A DNA stretch of 64,000 nt from Chloroflexota bacterium (GCA_026713245.1 JAPOOU010000140.1:1-64000), one strand, 5' to 3'; positions 1 to 8,867 are shown, counted from the first letter of the stretch. The notes: a model not told the origin generated them from the letters alone. A program made the numbers and translations.

Positions 1-319
1 CCTGTCCTCAGCTTCCGATCTGGGGAGGGGGTACCCCCCCCCCACGTATACATACTCTATCTATACTGTTACCTAAAAAGGGGGCAAAATGAGGGCATCT
101 TCCCAGCATTTGAGGACGAATTGCGCTTCATTGAACGCTGACGCCTTGCCATCAACTGCCTGTCGAAAACTGCCCGCTCCTCAGCGAAGCATCGGGGAAG
201 GGTGACTCTTATGCCCTCCTCGGTACTTGAAATCATCCTCCTCCGGCTTCGAAAACGTCCTGCGAAGTGCCGCCGTGACAGAGCCACTGCTCTCTCACTA
301 CAGTGGAAGACCTAGAGTT
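1..319. other. Left edge: adapter-like bases, G/C-run repeat, no clear gene
   Basis: Bases 12-21 (CTTCCGATCT) match the 3' end of common Illumina adapters, so the window may start at a raw contig end. Bases 22-67 hold a GGGGTACCCC-type run followed by an AT-rich tail that recurs inverted near 14.3 kb. The rest, up to the CopD-like gene, has only a short minus-strand open frame with no family resemblance, and I see no convincing promoter. Confidence 0.5.
22..67 (-). repeat. G-run/KpnI repeat, copy 1
   Basis: On the minus strand this reads tatagata, gtatgtatac, a G run, GGTACC and CCCCTCC. The same order occurs on the plus strand at 14314-14353. The two copies are inverted relative to each other about 14.3 kb apart. 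The homopolymer length (ten C here) could be affected by assembly error at the contig edge. Function unknown. Confidence 0.6.
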
Positions 320-826
320 ATGTCGCAAGCTGCCCTGGCGATCAGCCTCTTCTTCCACATCCTGGCGACCGTCGTCTGGATCGGCGGCATTCTGCTGATC
401 ACATTCCTGGTCATCCCGCAAGTCAACAAAGTGCTAGAGGGTGAGGCAGCTCTGCATCAAATCTTGCTTCGCATCCGGAGGCGCTTTGCCGGGGTCAGCA
501 ACCTGGCGCTCGTCGTGTTGATCGTCACCGGCTTGCTGCAGATGACAGCCGACCCCAATTACGACGGCCTGCTTCAGCTCGACAATCAATGGAGCCGCGT
601 CTTGTTGCTGAAGCACCTGTTGATTGTGATGATGGCGATCCTCGGCTTGTCGCTGCAAATGAGCGTCGCGCCGGCTTTGGAGCGCGTCAGCTTGCTCCTG
701 CAACATGGAAAGGACGGGGACAGCGAGTGGGATCGCTTGCGCCGAAAAGAACGGCGCCTGACCCTAATCATTGCTCTGCTCGCCATGTTGATTCTGGCGG
801 CGAGCGCCTGGCTTGTCTCGATCTAA
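320..826 (+). CDS. CopD-like four-helix membrane protein
   Basis: A 168-residue integral membrane protein. Four hydrophobic segments are visible at about residues 7-28, 50-68, 88-110 and 146-167. The HxxxxxxWxGG motif near the start (FHILATVVWIGG) is typical of the CopD/copper-resistance D superfamily, which is linked to copper handling or redox sensing in the membrane, so that role is inferred from family only. The frame can be extended upstream to 227, but the first 31 residues are polar and unlike a membrane-protein start; the ATG at 320 begins directly at the first helix. The next gene follows after 72 nt on the same strand. Confidence 0.6.
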   Translation: MSQAALAISLFFHILATVVWIGGILLITFLVIPQVNKVLEGEAALHQILLRIRRRFAGVSNLALVVLIVTGLLQMTADPNYDGLLQLDNQWSRVLLLKHLLIVMMAILGLSLQMSVAPALERVSLLLQHGKDGDSEWDRLRRKERRLTLIIALLAMLILAASAWLVSI

Positions 827-847
827 AGTGTTTTGCTTATCCTTTTC

Positions 848-856
848 TGTTATAAA
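848..856 (+). promoter_or_regulatory. Extended -10 element upstream of the oxidoreductase
   Basis: TGTTATAAA (TG-n-TATAAA) lies 43 nt before the start codon of the indolepyruvate oxidoreductase. No good -35 hexamer is seen at the right distance, which is tolerated by extended -10 promoters. The same TGnTATnnT layout precedes both Uma2 genes. Confidence 0.4.
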
Positions 857-898
857 AGAGGGTGAGAACCCATGGCATCCTAGTTGCAAAGGGCTCGC

Positions 899-3800
899 AT
901 GATTGAAGAAAAGGCTCCGGCTTCGTCGGTCAAAACGAAACAGGGTCTGCAAGACTTTAACTTGCAAGACCGCTACACGGTAGAAAACGGTCGCGTCATC
1001 CTGAACGGGACACAGGCCCTGGCGCGCTTGCCGATGGATCAGCATCGGGCGGACAAAGGCCGCGGATTGCATACTGGCAGTTTGATCAGCGGGTATCGCG
1101 GCTCGCCTATGGGCATCATTGACATGGTGCTGGAGCAAATCCCCGGATTGCTGGAAGAACATCATATCCGCTTCATCCCGGCAGTCAACGAGGAGCTTGC
1201 CGCAACCGCCATTCTGGGCAGCCAGACCGCCAACCTCTTGCCCGATCCCAAGTACGACGGCGTCCTGGGCATGTGGTACGGCAAGGGTCCTGGCGTCGAC
1301 CGCAGCGGCGATGCCTTCAAACACGCCAACTTGACCGGCGTCGGCCGATATGGCGGCGTGCTGGCTCTGGCGGGCGACGATCCTTCGTGCAAGTCCTCAA
1401 CCATCCCTTCGCATTCCGAAGTCGCGCTTTACGACGCCCTGATGCCGATACTCTTCCCCGGCAATGTGCAAGAAATCCTCGATATGGGCCGGTACGGTTT
1501 CGAGTTGTCGCGCTTCTGCGGGCTGTGGGTGGGCTTCAAGATCGTCACCGATGTCGCCGATGAATACAGCAGCGCGGAGGTATCGCGCGAGCGCATCCAG
1601 ATCGTCGAGCCGCAATTCACGGTAGACGGCAAGCCCTGGCGCCATACGCAGAACACCGCCTTGATTTCGCCCTACAGCCTGCAATTGGAGCAGCAGATCC
1701 ACGATGTGCGCCTGGACGCCGCCCTGGCCTTCGCCAAAGCCAACAAGCTCAACAAGATCACCGTGCCGACTCCAGGCGCCTGGCTGGGGATCATCGCCGC
1801 GGGCAAGACCTACTATGATCTGCGTCAAGCGCTGCTGGACATCGGGCTGGACGACGGGGAACTTGAGAGAATCGGCATTCGTCTGCTGAAACTCGGCATG
1901 ATCTTCCCGCTCGAACCCGATATCTTGCGGCAATTCGCCGATGGCCTGGAAGAGATCCTGGTCATTGAGGAGAAGCGCTCCTTCATCGAAATGTTCTGCA
2001 AGGAGAAGCTGTACGCCTTGCCAGGCGCCCCGCGCATTGTCGGCAAAAAGGACGAGCGGGGCCAGCGCCTGGTCAAGGCCGACAACGAACTAGACGCCGA
2101 CGAAATCGTGCGCGTGCTGGCGCGCCGGTTGATCGGGCGCGTCGATATCCCTTTCCTGGAACGTCGGCTGAATCAGATCAATACCTTGCCCGACATGGGC
2201 ACGATTCCGATCCTGGCGCGGCAGCCCTACTTCTGCTCGGGCTGCCCGCACAATCGCTCGACCAAAGTGCCGGATGGTTCGATGGCGGCTGCCGGCATCG
2301 GCTGCCACACCCTGGCGATCCTGATGGACCGCAACACCTCCGGCGTCACGCAGATGGGCGGCGAGGGCGCCAATTGGGTCGGCGCTTCGCTATTTTCCGA
2401 TATCGATCATATCTTTCAAAACATCGGCGACGGCACCTTCGCCCATAGCGGTTCGCTGTCGATACGACAAGCTTGCGCCGCTGGCACGCATATGACCTTC
2501 AAGATCCTTTACAACTCGGCAGTGGCGATGACCGGCGGGCAGCAAGCCGACGGATTGATGCCGGTGCCCGAGCTCACGCATTTTCTCTATGCCGAAGGCG
2601 TGGCCAAGACCATCGTCGTTTCCTCGGACCCGGGCAACTTCGCGCCCGATACCAATTGGGCGCCGGGCGCGGAAGTCTGGGATCGCGACCGCATGGATGA
2701 GGCGCAACTCCATCTGCGCGATACGCCAGGCGTAACCGTACTGATCTATGACCAGGAATGCGCGGCCAACCTGCGCCGCAAACGCAAGCGCGGCTACGCA
2801 GCCGACCCCGCCTTGCGTATCTTCATCAACGAAGCTGTCTGTGAAGGCTGCGGCGACTGCGGCAGTGTTTCCAACTGCTTGAGTGTACAGCCCGTCGAAA
2901 CCGAATTCGGCCGCAAGACCCAGATCCATCAATCGTCCTGCAACAAGGACTACACTTGCCTGGACGGCAATTGTCCCGCTTTCATGAGCGTAATCCCGGC
3001 GGACAAACCGCGCGCGCAGTCAAAGCCGGTCTTCAGGGTTGAGCGAGCAATCGCCGAACCGGAACGCCATCTCAACGGCGCCGCCAACATCCTGCTGATG
3101 GGCATCGGCGGCACCGGAGTCGTCACCGCCAACCAGATCCTGGGCACGGCAGCCGCGCTGGACGGGCTACATGTGAGGTCACTCGATCAGACCGGCCTCA
3201 GCCAAAAAGGCGGGCCCGTCGTCTCTAACCTCAAAATCACCGCCGAGCCGATTGATATCGCATGCAAGGTCGGCAATGGCGCGGCCGACGCTTTCCTGGT
3301 TTTTGACGCGCTGACGGCGACTGAGGGCAAAAACCTGGTGCGCGCCCATCCCCAGCGCAGTGTCGCCGTCGTCAGCACCAGCCAGGTGCCGACCGGCGCC
3401 ATGGTCCGCGACACCACAGTCGAATACCCCGAGGCGGATCATATACTGGAGGTGATCAACCGGCAGACGCGGGCGGGCAAAAACGTCTTCTTTGATGCCA
3501 TCGGCATGGCCGAAGCCTTGTTCGACAATCACATGATGGCGAATATGATTGTCATCGGCGCTGCATATCAGGCCGGTTTGCTGCCGATGAGCGCCTCGGC
3601 GATCGACGGCGCGATTGAGCTCAACGGCGTCAAGGTGACGGAGAACCAGCATGCCTTCCGCGCCGGCAGGCTGGCAGTGGCCGATCCGGCCTGGCTGGCC
3701 GAACTGGATTTGGGGCGCAAAGGCGCGTTCGTGGAAGCGCTCGAGCTATCCCCGGCAGCGAAAGCGCTGGTGGATTCTGTCGGCGCATGCGGCGAACTTG

Positions 3801-4417
3801 AGCGCCTGCTGGAAGTCCGCGTGCCGGAATTGATCGCCTATCAAGACGAATCCTATGCCCAACGCTATGTCGAGGATGTCAAGCGTGTCCATGACAAGGA
3901 ACGCGCGGTTTGCCCGGACCGTTGCGAACTAAGCGAGGCCGTCGCGCGCTATCTTTTCAAGTTGATGGCGTACAAGGACGAATACGAAGTGGCCAGGCTG
4001 AGCCTCAAAAGCGACGTGCGAGCGGCCATGCGCGAGCAATTTGGCGACTACGGCCGCTTGCGCTATCACTTGCACCCGCCCATATTGAAGGCCTTCGGTC
4101 TCAAGCGAAAGCTGCAGTTCGGGGGCTGGTTCGAGCTGGTGTACCGCGGGCTCTACGCGCTAAAAGGACTGCGCGGCACGCCCTTTGACCTCTTCGGCTA
4201 CGACAAGGTGCGGCGCGTCGAGCGCGACCTGATCGTTCAGTACCGCCGCTTGATATTCGCCGCCGTCGACGAGCTGAGCGAAGACAACTACGCAGCAGCG
4301 GCGCGACTGGCGGGACTGCCAGACATGATACGCGGCTTTGATGAGGTCAAGCTGGGCAATGTGGAGCGCTTTTGGGGCGAGCTGCAAAAGTTGGGGTATT
4401 CCCAAACTGACGATTAA
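899..4417 (+). CDS. Indolepyruvate ferredoxin oxidoreductase, fused alpha/gamma type
   Basis: A single 1172-residue chain of the fused IorA/IorC type, which oxidatively decarboxylates arylpyruvates (indolepyruvate, phenylpyruvate) to acyl-CoA in aromatic amino acid breakdown. In order: pyrimidine/TPP-type domains (about 30-430); the TPP-binding segment with CSGCPHNRS and GIGCH (about 444-470); a ferredoxin-like Cys cluster CEGCGDCG ... CNKDYTCLDGNCP (about 647-697); a gamma domain with GIGGTGV and DQTGLSQKGGPV (about 731-890); and a C-terminal domain of the DUF6537 kind (about 950-1172). The length matches the roughly 1150-1180 residues of the fused family. The start is the ATG at 899, preceded by AAAGGG; a TTG at 884 would precede the ribosome site. 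The stop overlaps the convergent small gene by 4 nt. Confidence 0.9.
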   Translation: MIEEKAPASSVKTKQGLQDFNLQDRYTVENGRVILNGTQALARLPMDQHRADKGRGLHTGSLISGYRGSPMGIIDMVLEQIPGLLEEHHIRFIPAVNEELAATAILGSQTANLLPDPKYDGVLGMWYGKGPGVDRSGDAFKHANLTGVGRYGGVLALAGDDPSCKSSTIPSHSEVALYDALMPILFPGNVQEILDMGRYGFELSRFCGLWVGFKIVTDVADEYSSAEVSRERIQIVEPQFTVDGKPWRHTQNTALISPYSLQLEQQIHDVRLDAALAFAKANKLNKITVPTPGAWLGIIAAGKTYYDLRQALLDIGLDDGELERIGIRLLKLGMIFPLEPDILRQFADGLEEILVIEEKRSFIEMFCKEKLYALPGAPRIVGKKDERGQRLVKADNELDADEIVRVLARRLIGRVDIPFLERRLNQINTLPDMGTIPILARQPYFCSGCPHNRSTKVPDGSMAAAGIGCHTLAILMDRNTSGVTQMGGEGANWVGASLFSDIDHIFQNIGDGTFAHSGSLSIRQACAAGTHMTFKILYNSAVAMTGGQQADGLMPVPELTHFLYAEGVAKTIVVSSDPGNFAPDTNWAPGAEVWDRDRMDEAQLHLRDTPGVTVLIYDQECAANLRRKRKRGYAADPALRIFINEAVCEGCGDCGSVSNCLSVQPVETEFGRKTQIHQSSCNKDYTCLDGNCPAFMSVIPADKPRAQSKPVFRVERAIAEPERHLNGAANILLMGIGGTGVVTANQILGTAAALDGLHVRSLDQTGLSQKGGPVVSNLKITAEPIDIACKVGNGAADAFLVFDALTATEGKNLVRAHPQRSVAVVSTSQVPTGAMVRDTTVEYPEADHILEVINRQTRAGKNVFFDAIGMAEALFDNHMMANMIVIGAAYQAGLLPMSASAIDGAIELNGVKVTENQHAFRAGRLAVADPAWLAELDLGRKGAFVEALELSPAAKALVDSVGACGELERLLEVRVPELIAYQDESYAQRYVEDVKRVHDKERAVCPDRCELSEAVARYLFKLMAYKDEYEVARLSLKSDVRAAMREQFGDYGRLRYHLHPPILKAFGLKRKLQFGGWFELVYRGLYALKGLRGTPFDLFGYDKVRRVERDLIVQYRRLIFAAVDELSEDNYAAAARLAGLPDMIRGFDEVKLGNVERFWGELQKLGYSQTDD

Positions 4418-4626
4418 GGCTGATCTGCTTTCTCTTCCGCTTTGAAGTCGCTCGGCTTGTAAGGAACACCCAGATGGTCGATGATGGCTTGCAGCATTTG
4501 GCGGAGTTCCTCAATCGCCTTGCTGTTTTCCACGACGGCTTGTCTGTCGCTGATGAAGTTTAGGGTGCTTTGCAGGGGCTGCTTCTCCAGTTCAATGCGC
4601 CCGACCGGGATGTCTTCGCTTGGCAT
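4414..4626 (-). CDS. Small hypothetical protein
   Basis: A 70-residue acidic soluble protein with a likely helical stretch (residues 27-52, rich in E, L and Q) and a Lys/Glu-rich end. I do not recognise the family. The ATG at 4626 has AAGG about 10 nt upstream; an in-frame ATG at 4653 would add nine residues but lacks a ribosome site. It converges with the oxidoreductase and overlaps its stop. The coding potential is plausible rather than proven. Confidence 0.45.
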   Translation of the reverse strand: MPSEDIPVGRIELEKQPLQSTLNFISDRQAVVENSKAIEELRQMLQAIIDHLGVPYKPSDFKAEEKADQP

Positions 4627-4945
4627 GATGTGACCTTGGAACAACGTTGACATTGTGGCTATGTTATCACAAGCCGCCGCCTTCAATCAAATCAGCTAGT
4701 GTATCCAGGCCGGTTGAAATTGAAAACAACAACCAAATGACTGCCGGTAAGGGCGATCCGCTGGATCGCTCGACGTATAGTAACTGAATGAGCATCGGGC
4801 GACTCGCCGCTGCGCGCGGGTCGCCTGGACACTGACCGCCGACACTGCAGGTCAGTCGCCCCTACCAGATCGTTGGTATTCTGGGTTAAGGACCTCATGT
4901 CGAGGAATGGCCCAAAAGTATTTCAACCGAAAAGGATACACTACC
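4627..4945. other. Intergenic stretch with REPIN-like palindromes
   Basis: No gene is supported. It holds a degenerate pair of palindromes (4751-4769 and about 4829-4864) and a GGACACTGACCGC piece related to the CACAGAGG-type repeats. Confidence 0.6.
4749..4864. repeat. REPIN-like palindrome pair (degenerate)
   Basis: The first unit is GGGCGATCC-GCT-GGATCGC at 4751-4769. The facing unit ends in GGTCAGTCGCCCCTAC at 4849-4864, with ACTGACC as the opposite arm. The layout, an outer GGGGC/GCCCCTAC with self-complementary inner arms, matches the better-preserved pairs near 54.2 and 59.4 kb. Confidence 0.5.
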
Positions 4946-5122
4946 TCAAATCGTGAGATTCACCTTGCGCTTGCTATCGGCCTCATCAAGCTCGCGATAA
5001 AACTTGCGGAGGGCGGATAGCACCGCCTGACGAATGATGAGGTAAAGCACTGCCAACGGTACAAGCAAGAAACCAACGTATACTACGATTATAAACAGAT
5101 CAGTTGGACCTAAATTGAGCAT
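4946..5122 (-). CDS. Small single-pass membrane protein
   Basis: A 58-residue protein with one long hydrophobic segment (about residues 7-30, DLFIIVVYVGFLLVPLAVLY) followed by a charged, probably cytoplasmic, helix rich in R, K, E and D. The ATG at 5122 is chosen because a perfect GGAGG lies 8 nt upstream; longer in-frame starts further upstream have none. No family recognised. It is divergent from the dehydrogenase gene starting at 5301. A role as a small membrane accessory protein is only a guess. Confidence 0.55.
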   Translation of the reverse strand: MLNLGPTDLFIIVVYVGFLLVPLAVLYLIIRQAVLSALRKFYRELDEADSKRKVNLTI

Positions 5123-5300
5123 GATTTGCCTCCAGATTACAATCGCAAGTTTCAGGACGCAGACAATAACACTAACCTCAGCGTAGTCAATTGCTATGTA
5201 TGTCGCAACAGAACATTTGTTGCATCCTCTCAACCTGTACTACGTTTCACTTTCGCGTTACCATTGCCCACATCCATTTCACGCATAATGAGGTTTTCAC

Positions 5301-6191
5301 ATGAGCGAAAAAGTTGGATTCATCGGCTTGGGCATCATGGGCCGCGGCATGGTCGACAACTTGATGAAAGCCGGATTCGATGTCACGGTCTGGAACCGCA
5401 CGGCTAGCCGCATGGCGCCTTTCGTTGAGCGCGGCGCTTCTGCTGGGAACTCGCCCAAAGCGGTGGCAGAAGCCTGCGATATCATCATCATCTGCGTCAG
5501 CGACACGCCCGATGTGGAAGCGGTCATCCTGGACGCCGACGGCGTCATCCACGGCGCGTCGGCAGGCGATCTGGTCATCGATATGAGCACCATCAACCCG
5601 GTCAATACAGTGGCAATCGCGGAGCAGCTCAAGGCCAAAGGGGTCTCCATGCTCGACGCGCCCATCAGCGGCGGCAGCGAAGGCGCGGCCAAGGGCACGC
5701 TCAGCATCATGATCGGCGGTAGCGACGCGGATGTGACCCGCGCCAACCCGTACTTTGAAGCCATGGGCAGCACCATCACCCACGTCGGCGAACAAGGGGC
5801 CGGGCAGACAGTCAAACTCTCGAACCAGATCCTCTGTGTTGTCAATATGCTAGCGGCCAGCGAAGCGCTGCTCTTCGCTCAGGCCGGCGGCGTCAATCTG
5901 GAAAAGATGCTGGCTGCGGTGACCGGCGGCGCGGCCGGCAGTTGGATGCTGGCTAATCGCGGGCCGCAAGTCATCAGCGATTATTGGGAGCCGGGTTTCT
6001 CGATTGATTTGCAGCAGAAAGACCTGCGGCTGGTGCTGGGCGCCGCCGACGAGATGGGCGTGCCGGTGATCGCGACCGCCCTTTGCTTCAACCTGTACCG
6101 GACGCTGCAAGCGCAGGGACTTGGTGGAGACGGCAACCACAGCATCATCAAGGCGCTAGAGGCCATGGCAGGCATTCAGGCGCGCTTGTAG
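5301..6191 (+). CDS. NAD(P)-dependent beta-hydroxyacid dehydrogenase (3-hydroxyisobutyrate / tartronate semialdehyde type)
   Basis: A 296-residue enzyme of the 6-phosphogluconate dehydrogenase-like beta-hydroxyacid dehydrogenase family, which interconverts short beta-hydroxyacids and semialdehydes. The N-terminal Rossmann motif is GFIGLGIMGRGM (residues 6-17). The substrate motif DAPISGGSEGA and the catalytic-lysine segment GQTVKLSNQ are present in the expected order, followed by the all-helical C-terminal domain. Length is standard. The start has GAGG about 9 nt upstream. The exact substrate cannot be read from sequence. The stop codon runs directly into a copy of the 3' hairpin repeat. A second family member lies at 61836-62717. 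Confidence 0.85.
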   Translation: MSEKVGFIGLGIMGRGMVDNLMKAGFDVTVWNRTASRMAPFVERGASAGNSPKAVAEACDIIIICVSDTPDVEAVILDADGVIHGASAGDLVIDMSTINPVNTVAIAEQLKAKGVSMLDAPISGGSEGAAKGTLSIMIGGSDADVTRANPYFEAMGSTITHVGEQGAGQTVKLSNQILCVVNMLAASEALLFAQAGGVNLEKMLAAVTGGAAGSWMLANRGPQVISDYWEPGFSIDLQQKDLRLVLGAADEMGVPVIATALCFNLYRTLQAQGLGGDGNHSIIKALEAMAGIQARL

Positions 6192-6299
6192 CCGCTCGGC
6201 GGCAGCGAAAAGGTCTGCCGCCGAGCGCAAAATCGTAAGCCTGTTCGTCGCATGAGCAACGCGGTTTACGTAAACAGAGGAGCGAGATACCGCAGCGCG
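6190..6299 (+). repeat. 3' hairpin repeat family, copy 1
   Basis: Starts inside the upstream stop codon with AGCCGCTCGG. Hairpin 1 is a perfect 13-bp stem (6193-6205 with 6215-6227, loop CGAAAAGGT). Hairpin 2 is GTCGC-ATGA-GCAAC (6247-6260, one mismatch). A palindrome GTTTACGTAAAC follows at 6264-6275, then GATACCGCAGCGCG. The stable first hairpin could end or protect the dehydrogenase transcript. Related copies are at 8756, 34882, 43866 and 56596 (reverse). Confidence 0.8.
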
Positions 6300-6303
6300 A
6301 ATG

Positions 6304-6312
6304 TGATATGCT
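6304..6312 (+). promoter_or_regulatory. Extended -10 of first Uma2 gene
   Basis: TGATATGCT, 34 nt before the start codon. The second Uma2 gene has TGTTATGCT followed by a similar ATGTRTG tract, so the element was probably duplicated with the gene. Confidence 0.5.
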
Positions 6313-6345
6313 ATGTATGCGAGCCCGAGATCGGGAGCGGTTGAT

Positions 6346-6936
6346 ATGGCGGAAAAGCTAGCGGAACGTCTGCTGGGCGTAGAAGAATTCCTTGAATGGG
6401 AAAGCAAACAACCATTCAGACATGAACTAATAGGCGGCAGGGTCATTGAGATGACAGGTGCAAGCCCATCTCATAATCGCATCAACTTAAACCTTGCCTT
6501 CGCGCTTGAGAATAGACTGGAAAGCCGAGGATGCGAAGTATTTGCCATTGATATTGGCGTATTAGTCGACCTTGAAGGAACCTATGTCTACCCCGACGTC
6601 ATAGTTGTGTGCGGAGAACAGAAATTCCGTACCGGAGCGCTTCAGACCACGCTAGAGAATCCCACGCTTCTGTTCGAGATTCTGTCGCCAACAACAGAGT
6701 CGTTCGACCGCAATCAGAAGTACATGCAGTACCTTCAAATCCCGTCGCTCGAAGGCTATTTCCTCGTCGCGCAAGACCGGCCGCGCATTGAAGCCGCCAT
6801 TCGCGATGGAGATACCTGGCGACATCGTGTTTCTTCCGGCCTGGAGGCCAGTCTGGCCATCTCGTCGCTTGGCTGCGAGCTTCCGCTCAGCGAGGTTTAC
6901 CGGCAGGTGCGCTTCGAGGACGTCGAAGTCGAGTAG
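6346..6936 (+). CDS. Uma2 family (DUF820) protein, copy 1
   Basis: A 196-residue protein of the Uma2 family, a PD-(D/E)XK nuclease-like fold very abundant in Cyanobacteria and Chloroflexi; the cellular role is not established. Seen here: GGRVIEMTGASPSHN near the start, PDVIVV (catalytic-type Asp), LFEILSPTTESFDRNQKY (Glu and Lys of the nuclease-like core), and the C-terminal IPSLEGYFLVAQDRPRIE strand pair. Full length. The ATG at 6346 is chosen over the frame start at 6313 because GGGAG precedes it and the paralogue downstream starts in the same way (MAEQLAEYL against MAEKLAERL). It sits behind the repeat element at 6190-6299. Confidence 0.85.
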   Translation: MAEKLAERLLGVEEFLEWESKQPFRHELIGGRVIEMTGASPSHNRINLNLAFALENRLESRGCEVFAIDIGVLVDLEGTYVYPDVIVVCGEQKFRTGALQTTLENPTLLFEILSPTTESFDRNQKYMQYLQIPSLEGYFLVAQDRPRIEAAIRDGDTWRHRVSSGLEASLAISSLGCELPLSEVYRQVRFEDVEVE

Positions 6937-7261
6937 CTGGTAAAACAGCGCTTTCATCAATTCAACATTGAACGCCAAGAACGCGCGCATCACAAACGCT
7001 ACCGGAACGATCAAAGCAATTGACAGCAGTTCCAAGTTAAATCTCCTCAATTAGCATAACCTTTGCCGTTGTTCTGCCATAGCCCTCAATTGCCGCTTTC
7101 GACGCACTGCAATGAAGGGATCTGGGCGACATCGAGCGGGAGAATTGAGTTGTGAACCAGGGCTGATCCGTGCATAATGCGGGGCACAATAAAATCCCGC
7201 GCGATAGCGTAGCCGAGACATGTTATGCTATGTGTGGATACTAGAATCAGGAAAAAGTGCG
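6937..7261. other. Intergenic region between the Uma2 copies
   Basis: About 325 nt without a supported gene. Apart from the extended -10 at 7221-7229 I see nothing definite. A hydrophobic minus-strand frame begins here, but it runs antisense through the first Uma2 gene and is not believed. Confidence 0.5.
7221..7229 (+). promoter_or_regulatory. Extended -10 of second Uma2 gene
   Basis: TGTTATGCT, 33 nt before the start codon; same layout and distance as for the first copy. Confidence 0.5.
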
Positions 7262-7855
7262 ATGGCGGAACAACTGGCGGAATACTTGGTCAGCGCGGAT
7301 GATTATCTGGCTTGGGAAAGCCAGCAGCCCACGAAATATGAATTGATTGACAACAGGATATATCCGATGACAGGCGCCAGCCGATCGCACAATCTCATTA
7401 GTACAAAACTGGCGGTAGCTCTAGACAGTGGACTCGCTGTTCGTGGTTGCGAGACTTATACCAGCGACATGCGCGTGCAGGTCGATAAGGCCGGGATCTA
7501 CACCTACCCCGACCTGGTTGTTGTTTGTGGCGAGCCAAGATTCCGCCAATATGTCACGCAAGATACGCTGTTGAATCCAACGCTGATATTCGAAATCTTG
7601 TCGCCATCAACAGAGTTGATCGACCGCAGCCAGAAGCGTGAGCAATATCTGCAAATTCCGTCGCTTCTCGGCTATTTTCTTGTTGCCCAGGACAAGCCAT
7701 TGATCGAAGCATATACGAGACAAGGCGATGAACGGCGGTATCGCGTGGCGTCGGGACTGGACGCCAGGTTGGTTATCCCCGCGCCAGAATATGAGATTCC
7801 GCTCGAATTCATTTACAGCAAAGCGCAGTTTGATCCGGCTGACAATATCAAATAA
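7262..7855 (+). CDS. Uma2 family (DUF820) protein, copy 2
   Basis: A 197-residue paralogue of the preceding gene. Shared landmarks are MTGASRSHN, PDLVVVCGE, PTLIFEILSPSTE, KREQYLQIPSL and GYFLVAQDKP, so the nuclease-like acidic and Lys positions are all kept. The duplication includes the promoter -10 region. Divergence is substantial, so the duplication is not recent. The ATG at 7262 is preceded by AGGA; the upstream in-frame start at 7220 overlaps the promoter. Function unknown as for all Uma2 proteins; earlier suggestions of restriction or mobile-element association are not supported by anything else here. Confidence 0.85.
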   Translation: MAEQLAEYLVSADDYLAWESQQPTKYELIDNRIYPMTGASRSHNLISTKLAVALDSGLAVRGCETYTSDMRVQVDKAGIYTYPDLVVVCGEPRFRQYVTQDTLLNPTLIFEILSPSTELIDRSQKREQYLQIPSLLGYFLVAQDKPLIEAYTRQGDERRYRVASGLDARLVIPAPEYEIPLEFIYSKAQFDPADNIK

Positions 7856-7926
7856 GCTCTGGGAAAAATGGGGCGGCAACTGTCCATAGCCTCGCAAGGC
7901 CGATTCAAATCTACCGAAAAAATTAA

Positions 7927-7955
7927 TTGTAAATCCCCAGTCGGCGGGGCATAAT
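7927..7955 (+). promoter_or_regulatory. Sigma70-type promoter of the ThuA gene
   Basis: TTGTAA, 17-nt spacer, CATAAT. The -10 ends 36 nt before the ATG, leaving room for a short leader with GAGG. Confidence 0.6.
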
Positions 7956-7991
7956 TCCTGCTTATTGATTCAATTGTAATGTGAGGACGCC

Positions 7992-8708
7992 ATGAAACCC
8001 ATCCGCGTGACTGTCTGGAGCGAATACCGTCACGAAAGGCACAGCGAAGCGATCGCCAAAGTCTACCCCGATGGCATGCACAACGCGCTGAAAGAAGGCT
8101 TGGAACCATACGGCTTCGACCTAAGAACCGCGACGCTCGATGAGCCGGAACACGGCCTGAGCCAAGATCTGCTGGACAATACTGACGTGTTGACCTGGTG
8201 GGGGCATACGGCGCATGACGAAGTCAGCGACGAGATCGTCGATCGCGTGCAAGAACGCGTACTAAATGGCATGGGGTTGATCGTATTGCATTCCGGGCAT
8301 CTTTCGAAGATTTTCCGCCGCTTGATGGGCACCGGCTGCATGCTTAAGTGGAGAGAAGTCGACGAAAAAGAGCGCATTTGGGTGGTCGATCCTTCGCACC
8401 CGATCTGCGACGGCTTGCCCGAGTATATTGAAATCCCCGAAGCGGAAATGTACGGCGAACACTTCGACATCCCGGCCCCCGACAATCTGGTCTTTATCAG
8501 TTGGTTTGAAGGCGGCGAGGTCTTCCGCAGCGGCTGTTGTTACCAGCGCGGGCAAGGCAAGATCTTTTACTTCCGACCCGGTCACGAGACCTATCCCATG
8601 TACTATCGCGACGATATTCGCAAGGTCATCGCTAACGCCATCAATTGGGCGAAGCCGGTTTCCAACCCGCCCATGGTCCGCGGCAACATACCGGAGTTTA
8701 TGAAGTAA
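7992..8708 (+). CDS. ThuA domain protein (trehalose utilisation-like)
   Basis: A 238-residue class I glutamine amidotransferase-like fold of the ThuA family. ThuA in rhizobia belongs to trehalose catabolism by 3-keto intermediates; many homologues sit beside Gfo/Idh/MocA dehydrogenases, as here. Visible landmarks: [28 protein letters not shown] (the position of the amidotransferase elbow, with Ser/His instead of Cys, normal in ThuA), and [17 protein letters not shown] near the C terminus. Start preceded by GAGGACGCC. Two tandem Gfo/Idh/MocA genes follow on the same strand after a repeat, suggesting joint work on an oxidised sugar or polyol. Confidence 0.85.
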   Translation: MKPIRVTVWSEYRHERHSEAIAKVYPDGMHNALKEGLEPYGFDLRTATLDEPEHGLSQDLLDNTDVLTWWGHTAHDEVSDEIVDRVQERVLNGMGLIVLHSGHLSKIFRRLMGTGCMLKWREVDEKERIWVVDPSHPICDGLPEYIEIPEAEMYGEHFDIPAPDNLVFISWFEGGEVFRSGCCYQRGQGKIFYFRPGHETYPMYYRDDIRKVIANAINWAKPVSNPPMVRGNIPEFMK

Positions 8709-8755
8709 GCCATCACACTGAAGTCTATGCGCCGCATCGTTTGAATTCTTTCCGC

Positions 8756-8850
8756 AGCCGCCCGGCGCGCAATCGGCGATATAGATTTCCGCGCTCTCGC
8801 ACAGTGGCAAGACTTATCCTTGCGCGAGCAAGGCGCTATGTCAAATATAG
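8756..8850 (+). repeat. 3' hairpin repeat family, copy 2
   Basis: Begins 47 nt after the ThuA stop with AGCCGCCCGGCGCG. Hairpin 2 is CCTTGC-GCGA-GCAAGG (8818-8833), a perfect stem with a GNRA-type loop. Its arms differ from those of copies 3 and 5 but pair equally well. The 3' end comes within 20 nt of the next start codon. Confidence 0.75.
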
Positions 8851-8867
8851 AGAGAGTAGGAGATGCA

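Noticed and set aside
69-287. Minus-strand open frame of 72 codons at the left edge
   Set aside because: No ribosome site, Arg/Ser-rich composition typical of chance frames in G+C-rich DNA, no family resemblance.
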